In this document: in pieces, positions 25,371 through 33,676 of the stretch
How the letters are laid out: each line of letters starts with the position of its first letter
Numbering within the stretch: position 1 is the stretch's first letter
Origin: an uncultured Clostridia bacterium
GTDB lineage: Bacteria; Bacillota; Clostridia; TANB77; CAG-465
Assembly (NCBI GenBank): GCA_934169925.1
Contig: CAKPOO010000007.1
Span: 1 to 64,000, forward strand
DNA: 64,000 nt
Direction: 5' to 3'
Made by a program: the position numbers and the translations under genes
The notes under the pieces: generated by a model
Database searches by the model: none
Told to the model about the DNA's origin: nothing
What the model saw: the letters and a program-made list of their open reading frames with translations, nothing else

Positions 25371-26747
25371 ATGTTAACAGATACTATAGCAGCTGTTGGA
25401 ACAGCTCTATCAAATAGCGGAATTAGTATTATAAGAATTAGTGGTAAAGATAGTTTAAATGTAATATCTAAAATTTTTAATAATTATAGTAAATTAGAGC
25501 CTAATAAGATAATTTTTGGAAAAATATTAAAAGGTGATTTAGTTTTAGATACTGTCTTAGTTTCATATTTTAAAGCTCCAAAATCATATACTGGAGAAGA
25601 TATATGTGAGATTAATTGTCACGGTGGAAATCAAATAACAAAACAAATATTAGAATTAGTAATTGAAAATGGTGCAAGAATGGCAGAACCTGGTGAATTT
25701 TCAAAAAGAGCGTTTATAAATGGTAAAATGGATTTATCACAAGCTGAAGCTGTAATTAATTTGATTAATTCAAGAACAAGTACAGATACAAGAATTGCAG
25801 CAAATCAATTAGAGGGGAATCTTTCTAATAAAATAAAACAATTAAGAGAAGAATTAATAGAATTGCTTGCTCATATAGAGGTTAGTGTAGATTATCCTGA
25901 ATATGATTATGAAGAAGTAGAAAATTCAAATGTTGAAAATTTAATTGATAAAAAAGTAAATGAAATTAACAAAATACTTGATACATATGAACATGGAAGA
26001 ATTATTTCTGGTGGAATCAATGTTGCTATTTTAGGAAAACCTAATGTTGGAAAATCTTCGTTATTAAATAAACTTTCAAATTCTCAAAAAGCTATAGTTA
26101 CAGATATTGCAGGAACTACAAGAGATGTAATAGATGATACTATAAATATTGGAAATTTAGTTTTAAATATTTCAGATACTGCTGGAATAAGAGAAACTGA
26201 AGATGTAATAGAAAAAATTGGAGTTGAGAGAAGTTTAAAGAAAATTGATGAGGTTGATCTTGTAATTTATATGATTGATGTTGAAAATGGAATTGAAAAG
26301 TCTGATTTAGAAATACTTTCTAAAGTCCAAAATAAAGGAATAAAAATGATTACAGTGATAAATAAGATGGATAAAGAAGAAAAATCAAAATTTGATACCA
26401 TTTTGAAAGAATTAAATGAATATGAAATAAATAATGTAGTAAAGATGTCAATATATAATGATAAAGGTGTTGATGAATTAAAAAATTTGATTGAAAAAAT
26501 GTTTTTTGAAAATGATTACGATTATGAACATGAGTTAATAATTACAAATGTTAGACATAAAGATTTATTAAAAAAAGCTGCAATAGCTTTAAATGCTGCA
26601 AAAAATGATCTTATTAATGGTATGCCTATAGATTTAGTATCTATAAATATAAAAAATGCGGCTAAAGATCTAGGTGAAATAATTGGTGCTGATGTTTCGT
26701 CTGACGTTGTAAATAAAATATTTGAAAAATTTTGTTTAGGAAAGTAG
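25371..26747 (+). CDS. mnmE: tRNA modification GTPase MnmE
   Basis: MnmE with MnmG makes the (carboxymethyl)aminomethyl group at U34 of tRNAs. The 458-residue protein has the N-terminal tetrahydrofolate-binding domain (APKSYTGEDICEINCHGG), an inserted GTPase domain (G1 GKPNVGKSS, G3 DTAG, G4 NKMD) and the C-terminal FCLGK motif with its catalytic cysteine. It overlaps the signals of mnmG, its partner. Confidence 0.97.
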   Translation: MLTDTIAAVGTALSNSGISIIRISGKDSLNVISKIFNNYSKLEPNKIIFGKILKGDLVLDTVLVSYFKAPKSYTGEDICEINCHGGNQITKQILELVIENGARMAEPGEFSKRAFINGKMDLSQAEAVINLINSRTSTDTRIAANQLEGNLSNKIKQLREELIELLAHIEVSVDYPEYDYEEVENSNVENLIDKKVNEINKILDTYEHGRIISGGINVAILGKPNVGKSSLLNKLSNSQKAIVTDIAGTTRDVIDDTINIGNLVLNISDTAGIRETEDVIEKIGVERSLKKIDEVDLVIYMIDVENGIEKSDLEILSKVQNKGIKMITVINKMDKEEKSKFDTILKELNEYEINNVVKMSIYNDKGVDELKNLIEKMFFENDYDYEHELIITNVRHKDLLKKAAIALNAAKNDLINGMPIDLVSINIKNAAKDLGEIIGADVSSDVVNKIFEKFCLGK

Positions 26748-28649
26748 GTGTTTTATTTGGAAAATAATGATTATATATTAGGTGAATATGATGTTGTTGT
26801 TATAGGTGCAGGACATGCTGGTTGTGAGGCTGCTCTTGCTAGTGCTAGAATTGGTAAAAAAACAGCAGCTTTTGTTATAAATTTAGATACATTAGCTAAT
26901 ATGCCATGTAATCCAAGTATTGGTGGAACTTCAAAAGGGCATTTAGTAAGAGAAACTGACGCTTTAGGTGGAGAAATGGCAAAAAATGCAGATAAAACTT
27001 TTATTCAGTCAAAAATGTTGAATAAATCTAAAGGCCCTGCAGTTCATTCTTTAAGAGTACAATCTGATAGAAGAATGTATCATATTGAAATGAAAAAAAC
27101 TATGGAAAATCAAGAAAATCTTGATGTTTATCAAGCTGAAATTGTAAAGATTTTAGTAGATGAAAATAATAAAGTAGTTGGTGTAAAAACAAAAATAGGT
27201 GCTACTTTTTTAACTAAAGCTATAGTAGTTGCAACCGGTACTTATTTAAAAGGTAAAGTTATTATAGGTGAAGTTTCATATTCTAGTGGTCCAGATGGAG
27301 TTTTCCCTGCAAATGATTTATCACAAAGCTTACTTGATATTGGAGTAGAACTTAGAAGATTTAAAACAGGAACACCTGCTAGAATAAATGCAAATAATAT
27401 AGATTTTTCTAAAACAGAAGAACAATTTGGAGATGATAAAATAACACCATTTTCATTTACAAATGAAGATAATGAAGAAATTAAAAATAAAAAACAAGTT
27501 TCTTGTTATTTAACGTATACAAATGAAGAAACACATAAAATCATAAGAGAAAATTTACATAGATCTCCTATTTATAGTGGTAGAATTCATGGTATTGGAC
27601 CTAGATATTGTCCATCTATTGAAGATAAAGTTGTTAGATTTGCAGATAAAGAGAGACATCAATTGTTTATAGAACCTTTAGGTGAAAAAACAAATGAAAT
27701 GTATATACAAGGAATGTCTTCATCTTTACCAGAAGAAGTTCAAATTAAAATGTATAGAACAGTTCCAGGACTTGAAAATGCTAAAATGATGAGACCTGCA
27801 TATGCGATTGAATATGATTGTATTGATTCAACAAATCTAAAATTAAGCCTTGAATATAAAGGAATTGACGGATTGTTTTTTGCAGGACAAGTAAATGGAA
27901 GTTCTGGATATGAAGAAGCTGCTGCTCAAGGAATTATTGCTGGTATAAATGCTGCTAGAAAAGTAGATAATAAAGAGCCTTTAATACTTGATAGATCTGA
28001 AGCATATATCGGAGTATTAATAGATGATTTGGTTACTAAAGGAACAAATGAACCATATCGTATGATGACTTCTCGTGCTGAATATAGATTAATGTTAAGA
28101 CAAGATAATGCAGATATAAGACTTACACCAAAGGGGTATGAAGTTGGACTTATTTCAAAAGAAAGATATGATAAATTTTTAAATAAAAAAGAAATGATAA
28201 AAAATGAGATTGAAAGACTTCAAAATACTATTATAAAGCCATCTGAAAAGGTTAATAATATTCTAGAAGAGTTAAATAGTTCTAAAATTTCAACAGGAAT
28301 TAGACTTTCAGAATTATTAAAAAGAAGTGAATTAAATTATGAAAATATAGCACCAATTGATTTAAAAAGAGAAGAATTACCTGATTCAGTAAAAGAAGAA
28401 GCTGAAATTCAAATAAAATATGAAGGATATATCAAGTTACAATTAGAACAAATAGATGAATTTAAAAAGTTAGAAAACAAAAAGTTATCTCCTGAAATTG
28501 ATTATGATAAAATAAACGGTTTATGCTTAGAAGCAAGACAAAAATTAAATAAACAAAAACCTTTATCTATAGGTCAAGCTTCAAGAATATCAGGAGTATC
28601 GCCTGCAGATATATCTGTATTAATGATTTATTTGAGTCAAAATAGATAA
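26748..28649 (+). CDS. mnmG: tRNA uridine-5-carboxymethylaminomethyl modification enzyme MnmG
   Basis: MnmG is the FAD-binding partner of MnmE. The 633-residue protein has the dinucleotide-binding GAGHAGCEAA loop, the family signature GPRYCPSIEDK, the second FAD motif GLFFAGQVNGSSGYEEAAAQG and the C-terminal tRNA-binding domain. Start choice is uncertain: GTG at 26748 (AGGA 6 bases upstream) or TTG at 26757 (AGGTG 6 bases upstream); both leave the FAD domain intact. The GTG directly follows the mnmE stop. Confidence 0.96.
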   Translation: MFYLENNDYILGEYDVVVIGAGHAGCEAALASARIGKKTAAFVINLDTLANMPCNPSIGGTSKGHLVRETDALGGEMAKNADKTFIQSKMLNKSKGPAVHSLRVQSDRRMYHIEMKKTMENQENLDVYQAEIVKILVDENNKVVGVKTKIGATFLTKAIVVATGTYLKGKVIIGEVSYSSGPDGVFPANDLSQSLLDIGVELRRFKTGTPARINANNIDFSKTEEQFGDDKITPFSFTNEDNEEIKNKKQVSCYLTYTNEETHKIIRENLHRSPIYSGRIHGIGPRYCPSIEDKVVRFADKERHQLFIEPLGEKTNEMYIQGMSSSLPEEVQIKMYRTVPGLENAKMMRPAYAIEYDCIDSTNLKLSLEYKGIDGLFFAGQVNGSSGYEEAAAQGIIAGINAARKVDNKEPLILDRSEAYIGVLIDDLVTKGTNEPYRMMTSRAEYRLMLRQDNADIRLTPKGYEVGLISKERYDKFLNKKEMIKNEIERLQNTIIKPSEKVNNILEELNSSKISTGIRLSELLKRSELNYENIAPIDLKREELPDSVKEEAEIQIKYEGYIKLQLEQIDEFKKLENKKLSPEIDYDKINGLCLEARQKLNKQKPLSIGQASRISGVSPADISVLMIYLSQNR

Positions 28650-28667
28650 AATAAGAAAGGTTTTCAC

Positions 28668-29393
28668 ATGAAAAATGATTTTATAAGTATATTAAAGAAA
28701 GAAGCTAAAAATCGAAATATAGAGCTTACAGATAAAGCTTTAGAAAGATTTGAATTATATAAAAATTTGATGTTAGAATGGAATGAAAAAATGAATTTAA
28801 CTGCTATAACAGATGAATATCAAATTATAATGAAACATTTTATTGATTGCTTAGAAATAACTAAATATATGAATGGTAATGAAAAAGTTATAGATGTTGG
28901 TACAGGAGCTGGTTTTCCTGGAATTGTTATTGCTATTTATTTTGAAAATATTAATATAACACTACTTGATTCTTTAAATAAAAGATTGATATTTTTAGAA
29001 GAAGTTGTAAAAAAATTAAATTTAAAAAATGTGAATATTGTTCATGCAAGAGCTGAAGAATTTGCACATAAAGATGAATATAGAAATAAGTATGATTTAG
29101 TTGTATCAAGAGCTGTAGCAAATCTTTCTAATTTATTAGAATATGATGTTGGATATTTAAAATTAAATGGAAAGTTATTACTATTAAAAGGTGATAATGT
29201 TAATGATGAAATCAATACTTCAAAAAATACATTTAATGTTTTAGGTTGTAAAATAGAAAATATATATGATTATGAGTATGATGTTAATGGAGAAATATTC
29301 AATCGTAAAGTTTTAGAAATAAAGAAATTAAAAAATACACCTGAAAAATATCCAAGAAACTATGGAAAAATGAAGAAAAATCCTTTAAATTAG
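28668..29393 (+). CDS. rsmG: 16S rRNA 7-methylguanosine-527 methyltransferase RsmG
   Basis: RsmG uses SAM to methylate G527 of 16S rRNA. The 241-residue protein has the family N-terminus (LMLEWNEKMNLTAITD), SAM motif I VIDVGTGAGFPGIV, the LLDSLNKRLIFLEEV segment and the DLVVSRAVANL motif. It ends the mnmE-mnmG-rsmG operon before a strong terminator. Confidence 0.97.
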   Translation: MKNDFISILKKEAKNRNIELTDKALERFELYKNLMLEWNEKMNLTAITDEYQIIMKHFIDCLEITKYMNGNEKVIDVGTGAGFPGIVIAIYFENINITLLDSLNKRLIFLEEVVKKLNLKNVNIVHARAEEFAHKDEYRNKYDLVVSRAVANLSNLLEYDVGYLKLNGKLLLLKGDNVNDEINTSKNTFNVLGCKIENIYDYEYDVNGEIFNRKVLEIKKLKNTPEKYPRNYGKMKKNPLN

Positions 29394-29408
29394 GTAGAAA
29401 AAGATAAA

Positions 29409-29445
29409 AAAAGAGCAAAAAATATATTTTGCTCTTTTATTTTAT
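29409..29445 (+). terminator. Terminator after rsmG
   Basis: A 12-base perfect inverted repeat (29409-29420 and 29427-29438, GAGCAAAA core) is followed by a T-rich run. Confidence 0.9.
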
Positions 29446-29482
29446 TTAAAAATGTAATATAATATCATTACGAGGTGAAAAT

Positions 29483-30253
29483 ATGGCTAAAGTAATATCA
29501 ATAGCAAATCAAAAAGGAGGAGTTGGTAAGACTACAACTTCAGTTAATTTAAGCACTTGCTTAGCACAAAAAGGAAAAAAAGTTTTATTAATCGATATTG
29601 ATCCACAGGGTAATGCTACAAGTGGTTTAGGTGTTGATGCTAGGGAAACAAAATCAATTTATGATGTTATTATAAATGAAGTAAATATAAAAGATACAGT
29701 TCATTCAACTATGGTAAAAAAATTGTATGTTTGTCCTGCAAATATAGATTTAGCAGGTGCTGAAGTTGAACTTGTATCAATGGTTTCAAGAGAAACTAGA
29801 TTAAAAGATGCAATAGATGAAATAAGAGATGAATTTGATTACGTTATAATAGATTGTCCACCATCTTTAGGTCTTATAACTTTAAATGCTTTTACAGCAT
29901 CTGATAGTGTATTAATACCTATTCAATGTGAATATTATGCATTAGAAGGATTAGGTCAATTAATAAATACTATTAAATTAGTACAAAAACATTTAAATAA
30001 AAATCTTGAAATAGAAGGCGTTGTGCTTACAATGTTTGATTTAAGAACTAACTTGTCTACACAAGTTGCTACAGAAGTAGAAAAATATTTTGGTAATAAA
30101 GTATTTCAAACTGTTATTCCAAGAAATATAAGACTTAGTGAAGCACCAAGTCATGGATTACCAATAACTTTATATGATAAAGATTCAAAAGGCGCTGAAA
30201 CATATAAAAAATTAGCAAAAGAATTGTTATTAGCAAATGAGAAAGGTGAGTAG
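29483..30253 (+). CDS. parA: Chromosome partitioning ATPase ParA (Soj)
   Basis: Soj/ParA is a dimerising ATPase that acts with ParB on chromosome segregation and, in Bacillus, regulates DnaA. The 256-residue protein has the deviant Walker A KGGVGKTT (11-18), the DIDPQGN motif and the VIIDCPPSLG Walker B region. It is coupled to parB (6 bases). Confidence 0.95.
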   Translation: MAKVISIANQKGGVGKTTTSVNLSTCLAQKGKKVLLIDIDPQGNATSGLGVDARETKSIYDVIINEVNIKDTVHSTMVKKLYVCPANIDLAGAEVELVSMVSRETRLKDAIDEIRDEFDYVIIDCPPSLGLITLNAFTASDSVLIPIQCEYYALEGLGQLINTIKLVQKHLNKNLEIEGVVLTMFDLRTNLSTQVATEVEKYFGNKVFQTVIPRNIRLSEAPSHGLPITLYDKDSKGAETYKKLAKELLLANEKGE

Positions 30254-30259
30254 AAGAGT

Positions 30260-31147
30260 TTGAAAAGTGAGAAAAAAGGTTTAGGTAGAGGTTTAGATGT
30301 TTTTTTTGGTGATGATGTAGAAGAAATTGAAAAAATAGCTAAACCAAAGGAAAAGAAAAATAAAGAAATTGGAAAAGTCGTAGAATTGAAAATTTCAGAG
30401 GTTGAACCAATGGATGGACAACCACGTAAGATTTTTGATGAAGAAAAATTAGATGAACTTGCATCTTCAATAAAAGAAAATGGTGTTTTACAACCTATAC
30501 TTGTTGTAAAAAATGAAAACGGATACAGTATAATCGCTGGTGAAAGAAGATGGAGAGCTGCTAAAAAAGCAGGTATAAACACTATTCCAGCTATTATAAA
30601 AGATTATGATGATACTAAGAAAAAACAAGTTGCTCTTATTGAAAATATTCAAAGAGAAGATTTAAATGTTATAGAAATTGCTAAAGCAATAAAAGAATTA
30701 ATGGATATAGATGGATATACTCAAACAGAAGTTGCTAAAATTACTGGTAAGAATATTTCTACAATTTCAAATACTTTAAGATTATTAAAATTACAAGACA
30801 AAATAATTGATTATGTATTAGAAGGAAAATTAGTAGAAGCACAAGCTAGAGCTTTACTTGCTGTAGAGGATGAACAACTTCAACTAGAAATAGCTAATAA
30901 GATTATTGAAAAGAATTTAACAGTAAGAGAAGTTGAAAAATTAATTTATGGTGCTGAAGAATATGCTAGAAAGAAAAACAAAAAAGTTCCAAAAAATATT
31001 TATTATCAAAACATTGAAAATAAATTAAAAGATTATTTTGGATACAAAGTAAAGATAAATGGTGGTAAACATAAAAAACTTGTTATTGAATACAATGACG
31101 AAGATGGCTTAGAAGCTTTATTAAATAAATTAAAAATTAAATTATAG
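30260..31147 (+). CDS. parB: Chromosome partitioning protein ParB (Spo0J)
   Basis: ParB is a CTP-dependent clamp that loads at parS and recruits SMC. The 295-residue protein has the N-terminal GLGRGLDVFFG motif, the CTPase/ParB domain with QPRKIFDEEKLDELA and GERRWRAAK, a helix-turn-helix (YTQTEVAKITGKNISTISNTLR) and a C-terminal dimer domain. The start is TTG at 30260, with AGGTGAG inside the end of parA. I found no full parS palindrome by eye in this window. Confidence 0.95.
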   Translation: MKSEKKGLGRGLDVFFGDDVEEIEKIAKPKEKKNKEIGKVVELKISEVEPMDGQPRKIFDEEKLDELASSIKENGVLQPILVVKNENGYSIIAGERRWRAAKKAGINTIPAIIKDYDDTKKKQVALIENIQREDLNVIEIAKAIKELMDIDGYTQTEVAKITGKNISTISNTLRLLKLQDKIIDYVLEGKLVEAQARALLAVEDEQLQLEIANKIIEKNLTVREVEKLIYGAEEYARKKNKKVPKNIYYQNIENKLKDYFGYKVKINGGKHKKLVIEYNDEDGLEALLNKLKIKL

Positions 31148-31153
31148 GAGGAT

Positions 31154-31180
31154 AAGAAGGATCAAAAGATCCTTCTTTAT
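31154..31180 (+). terminator. Terminator after parB
   Basis: The inverted repeat AAGAAGGATC/GATCCTTCTT (31154-31163, 31168-31177) with a 4-base loop is followed by a weak T stretch, just before the Nudix gene. Confidence 0.65.
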
Positions 31181-31185
31181 ATATT

Positions 31186-31611
31186 ATGATAAAGAAAACA
31201 GGTAGAGCAGTTATTATAATAGATGGAAATTTAATAACTATAAAAAGAACAAAATATAAAGATGGAAAAGTTGTAAAAGAATATTATACTTTACCAGGTG
31301 GTCATTTAGAAGAAAATGAAACCTTTGAGGAAGCTACGATCAGAGAACTAGAAGAAGAATTAGGTGTTAAAACTAAAATAACAAAAAAAATATTTTCATA
31401 TTATAATGAAGATTTAAAACAAGAAGAAAAGTTCTTTGAGTGTGAAATTATAAGTGGAATTTTAGGTACAGGTACTGGTGAAGAATGGCAAGATCACGAT
31501 AGAGAAAAATACGGAGATTTTGAATTAGTAAACATAAAAATTGAAGAAATAGAAAATTATAATTTGTTACCTATCGAAATGAAAAAAATAATAACAAAAT
31601 TATATAAATAA
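31186..31611 (+). CDS. Nudix hydrolase
   Basis: Nudix enzymes hydrolyse nucleoside diphosphates linked to another moiety. The 141-residue protein has a perfect Nudix box at residues 39-61 (G-x5-E-x7-REUxEExGU, read as GHLEENETFEEATIRELEEE). The substrate cannot be told. It follows the parB terminator hairpin and precedes the tRNA genes. Confidence 0.88.
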   Translation: MIKKTGRAVIIIDGNLITIKRTKYKDGKVVKEYYTLPGGHLEENETFEEATIRELEEELGVKTKITKKIFSYYNEDLKQEEKFFECEIISGILGTGTGEEWQDHDREKYGDFELVNIKIEEIENYNLLPIEMKKIITKLYK

Positions 31612-31613
31612 TA

Positions 31614-31641
31614 TTGACAAATAAAAAAAAACTGGTATAAT
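31614..31641 (+). promoter_or_regulatory. tRNA-Ser promoter
   Basis: TTGACA (31614-31619), a 16-base A-rich spacer and TATAAT (31636-31641) lie 16 bases before the first tRNA-Ser gene. Confidence 0.85.
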
Positions 31642-31656
31642 AAATATGTATTTGTT

Positions 31657-31745
31657 GGAAGAGTGTCCGAGTGGTTTAAGGAGCCAGTCTTGAAAACTGG
31701 TGATATCGAAAGGTACCGTGGGTTCGAATCCTACCTCTTCCGCCA
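31657..31745 (+). tRNA. tRNA-Ser (anticodon UGA)
   Basis: The acceptor GGAAGAG pairs with CTCTTCC, the discriminator is G, and CCA is encoded. The anticodon loop CTTGAAA gives UGA. A long variable arm (class II) and the T-arm GGTTCGAATCC are present. Confidence 0.97.
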
Positions 31746-31749
31746 GTAT

Positions 31750-31774
31750 GCGGAAATTGTTATTTCCGCTTTTA
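31750..31774 (+). terminator. Terminator between the tRNA-Ser genes
   Basis: The GCGGAAAT/ATTTCCGC stem (31750-31757, 31762-31769) with a 4-base loop is followed by TTTT. Confidence 0.75.
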
Positions 31775-31782
31775 TATTATAT

Positions 31783-31872
31783 GGAGAAGTACCCAAGTGG
31801 TGAAGGGGACAGTTTGCTAAACTGTTAGGTTTCATTCGAGGCGCGAGGGTTCGAACCCCTCCTTCTCCGCCA
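31783..31872 (+). tRNA. tRNA-Ser (anticodon GCU)
   Basis: The acceptor GGAGAAG pairs with CTTCTCC, the discriminator is G, and CCA is encoded. The anticodon loop TTGCTAA gives GCU. A long variable arm is present and the T-arm reads GGTTCGAACCC. Confidence 0.97.
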
Positions 31873-31876
31873 AGAT

Positions 31877-31906
31877 AGCACATAGTATTAACTATGTGCT
31901 TTTTTG
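31877..31906 (+). terminator. Terminator after tRNA-Ser(GCU)
   Basis: A perfect 10-base stem AGCACATAGT/ACTATGTGCT (31877-31886, 31891-31900) is followed by TTTTTT. It overlaps the 5' end of the following ThyX-like reading frame. Confidence 0.9.
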
Positions 31907-32969
31907 TATTGAAAATAAGGTTATTAGTGAAGATGAATCAAAAACTGTAAGACGTTACAACGGTAATATGAATAGTAAACATCATAGCGTTTTTGGCCAT
32001 GTACATTATAACTTTTTGTTTGAAGGGATGCCAAAAATATTGGCAATGACTCTTAATAACGAAAAAGCTTACTGTACATCTGAAAAGTCAGCAAGATATA
32101 CTAAAATGGAAACAACAGGAAGAGAGCAGAAGCTGTATGAAAAATGGATTAAAATTTTTTCAGATGTTATAGGAGAAAAGTATTCAGATTTTGATGAAAA
32201 GACTATTGTAAAGCTTGCAAAAGAAAACGCTAGATATTTAATAAGTGTTTTTACTCCTGCAACTACAATGGGATATACTGTTTCACTGCAGCAGATGAGT
32301 TATATTTTGCATATGATGGACAGATTTGTAAAAGAAGAAAAAGACACACCTTTTAATGCTAAATTAAAGGAATGGTATAAAGAGTTTATTGAGCTGAATA
32401 AGGTGTATATGTTAGATGGCATAAGTCCAGGTTCCAAAAATAGAAAGTTGTCATTTATATCATCTAATATAAAATCTGATCCTAAGGAAGAATTTGGATA
32501 TAACTATACAACTGTATATTATGCTACTTTTGCGCAGCTTGCACAGGCTCAAAGACATAGAACAATAAGTTATGAAATAATTCCACAGTCTCTTCAGGAA
32601 AATAGATGTTATATACCACCTATTATCAGAAATACTGATTATGAAAGTGAGTGGCTTGGGGATTATTATTCACTTAGTGCTAATTATCCACAGGGCAGAC
32701 TTGTTAAGGTAGTAGAGCGTGGAACGGTTGATAATTTTATTTTAAAGTGTAAAGAAAGACTTTGCGGTTGTGCTCAGCTTGAGATTCAGGAGCAGACTCG
32801 TGTAACTTTAAACAAGTACATTAGAACTACAGATAGTTATGAGCATTTAAGATCAATAAATAAGTATTTAAGGTTATATGCAAATGGACCAAGATGTACA
32901 TTTCCTGATTATGAATGCAGTAAACCATGTATTTTTGGACCTAAAAATGCATTTAATAGAATTATTTAG
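31896..32969 (+). pseudogene. ThyX-like (flavin-dependent thymidylate synthase) gene, 5'-truncated and of foreign codon style
   Basis: The reading frame (up to 357 codons) resembles ThyX: KHHSVFGHVHYNFLFEGMPK fits the GHxSVxEHxxFTFxIEG block, SEKSARYTK fits the SQRYV block, RHRTIS (220-225) the ThyX motif, and CGCAQLEIQEQTR the NRAQWEIR block. The frame emerges inside the tRNA-Ser(GCU) terminator with no ribosome-binding site, and the N-terminal strand normally ahead of GHxSV appears lost. Glutamine is often CAG here (for example around 32288, 32530 and 32590), while neighbours almost always use CAA, suggesting recent transfer. An internal ATG at 31968 might still give a shortened product. 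Confidence 0.65.
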
Positions 32970-32985
32970 TGATTTAAATAAAAAG

Positions 32986-33013
32986 CAGACATACGTGAGT
33001 ATGCCTGTTTTTT
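32986..33013. terminator. Convergent terminator between the ThyX-like and collagen-like genes
   Basis: A CAGACATAC/GTATGCCTG stem (32986-32994, 32999-33007, one mismatch) is followed by a seven-T run on the plus strand. Confidence 0.75.
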
Positions 33014-33599
33014 ATGTTCCAGTAGGTCCTTGAGGAATTGTTAAATTTAAAACAAAGTTTGGTGCAGTTCCAGTTATTGTAGCAGCAGCTTCAGATCCTG
33101 GTTGACCTGTAATAACAGTTCCTATTGTTAAAACTGGTGTTTCTCCATCTGCACCAGCAGGTCCGGCTACACCTTGTAAACCTTGAGGTCCAGTGGCACC
33201 AGTAGGTCCGGCTATACCTTGTAAACCTTGAGGTCCAGTGGCACCAGTAGGTCCGGCTACACCTTGAATACCTTGAGGCCCAGTGGCACCAGTAGGTCCA
33301 GCTATACCTTGTAAACCTTGAGGTCCAGTGGCACCAGTAGGTCCGGCTACACCTTGTAAACCTTGAGGTCCAGTGGCACCAGTAGGTCCAGCTACACCTT
33401 GAATACCTTGAGGTCCAGTAGCTCCGGTAGGTCCTTGTATACCTTGTACTCCTTGAGGCCCAGTAGGTCCAATTGGTCCAGGGACACCTTGTAGACCTTG
33501 AGGTCCCATTGGTCCCATTGGCCCTGTAACGTAAACAATTTTAGGATTTACAGGACATGGAGAAGGACAAGGACAACCATTACAAAAATTATTACACAT
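33012..33599 (-). CDS. Collagen-like (BclA-type) spore surface protein
   Basis: The 195-residue protein has a Cys/Pro-rich N-terminus (CNNFCNGCPCPSPCP, residues 2-16), about 43 uninterrupted Gly-X-Y triplets (26-154) and a short C-terminal domain (TIGTVITGQPGSEAAATITG). This matches exosporium filament proteins of Clostridia and Bacillus (BclA family). Six 15-residue units GPTGATGPQGxQGxA are repeated at DNA level. Thr in the Y position is typical of glycosylation sites. A sigma-K-type promoter lies upstream and a glycosyltransferase follows upstream on the same strand, supporting a spore surface role. No signal peptide, as expected for a mother-cell deposited protein. Confidence 0.88.
   Translation of the reverse strand: MCNNFCNGCPCPSPCPVNPKIVYVTGPMGPMGPQGLQGVPGPIGPTGPQGVQGIQGPTGATGPQGIQGVAGPTGATGPQGLQGVAGPTGATGPQGLQGIAGPTGATGPQGIQGVAGPTGATGPQGLQGIAGPTGATGPQGLQGVAGPAGADGETPVLTIGTVITGQPGSEAAATITGTAPNFVLNLTIPQGPTGT
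33165..33434 (-). repeat. Six tandem 45-bp repeats in the collagen-like gene
   Basis: Six consecutive 45-base units encode GPTGATGPQG(I/L)QG(V/I)A. Unit differences are few (GGTCCG versus GGTCCA, GTAAAC versus GAATAC), so copy number can change by slippage or unequal recombination. Confidence 0.95.
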
Positions 33600-33637
33600 T
33601 AAAATCCTCTCCTTTATATAGCTATTGCTATATAATA

Positions 33638-33665
33638 TAAAGTATGAATTTTAATTTAAAATGTG
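33638..33665 (-). promoter_or_regulatory. Sigma-K-type promoter of the collagen-like gene
   Basis: On the minus strand CACA (33665-33662, matching mACm) is followed after 15-16 bases by CATACTTTA (33646-33638), a full match to the sigma-K -10 CATAnnnTA. This fits late mother-cell expression. The match is by eye only. Confidence 0.6.
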
Positions 33666-33676
33666 AAAAAATTTAG

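Noticed and set aside
31657..32969. tRNA-Ser locus as attachment site of a genomic island
   Set aside because: No integrase and no second copy of the tRNA 3' end found by eye; only the single foreign-looking gene remains.
33165..33434. Regular direct repeats resembling a CRISPR array
   Set aside because: The repeats are contiguous, in frame and encode Gly-X-Y collagen units; no spacers and no cas genes.
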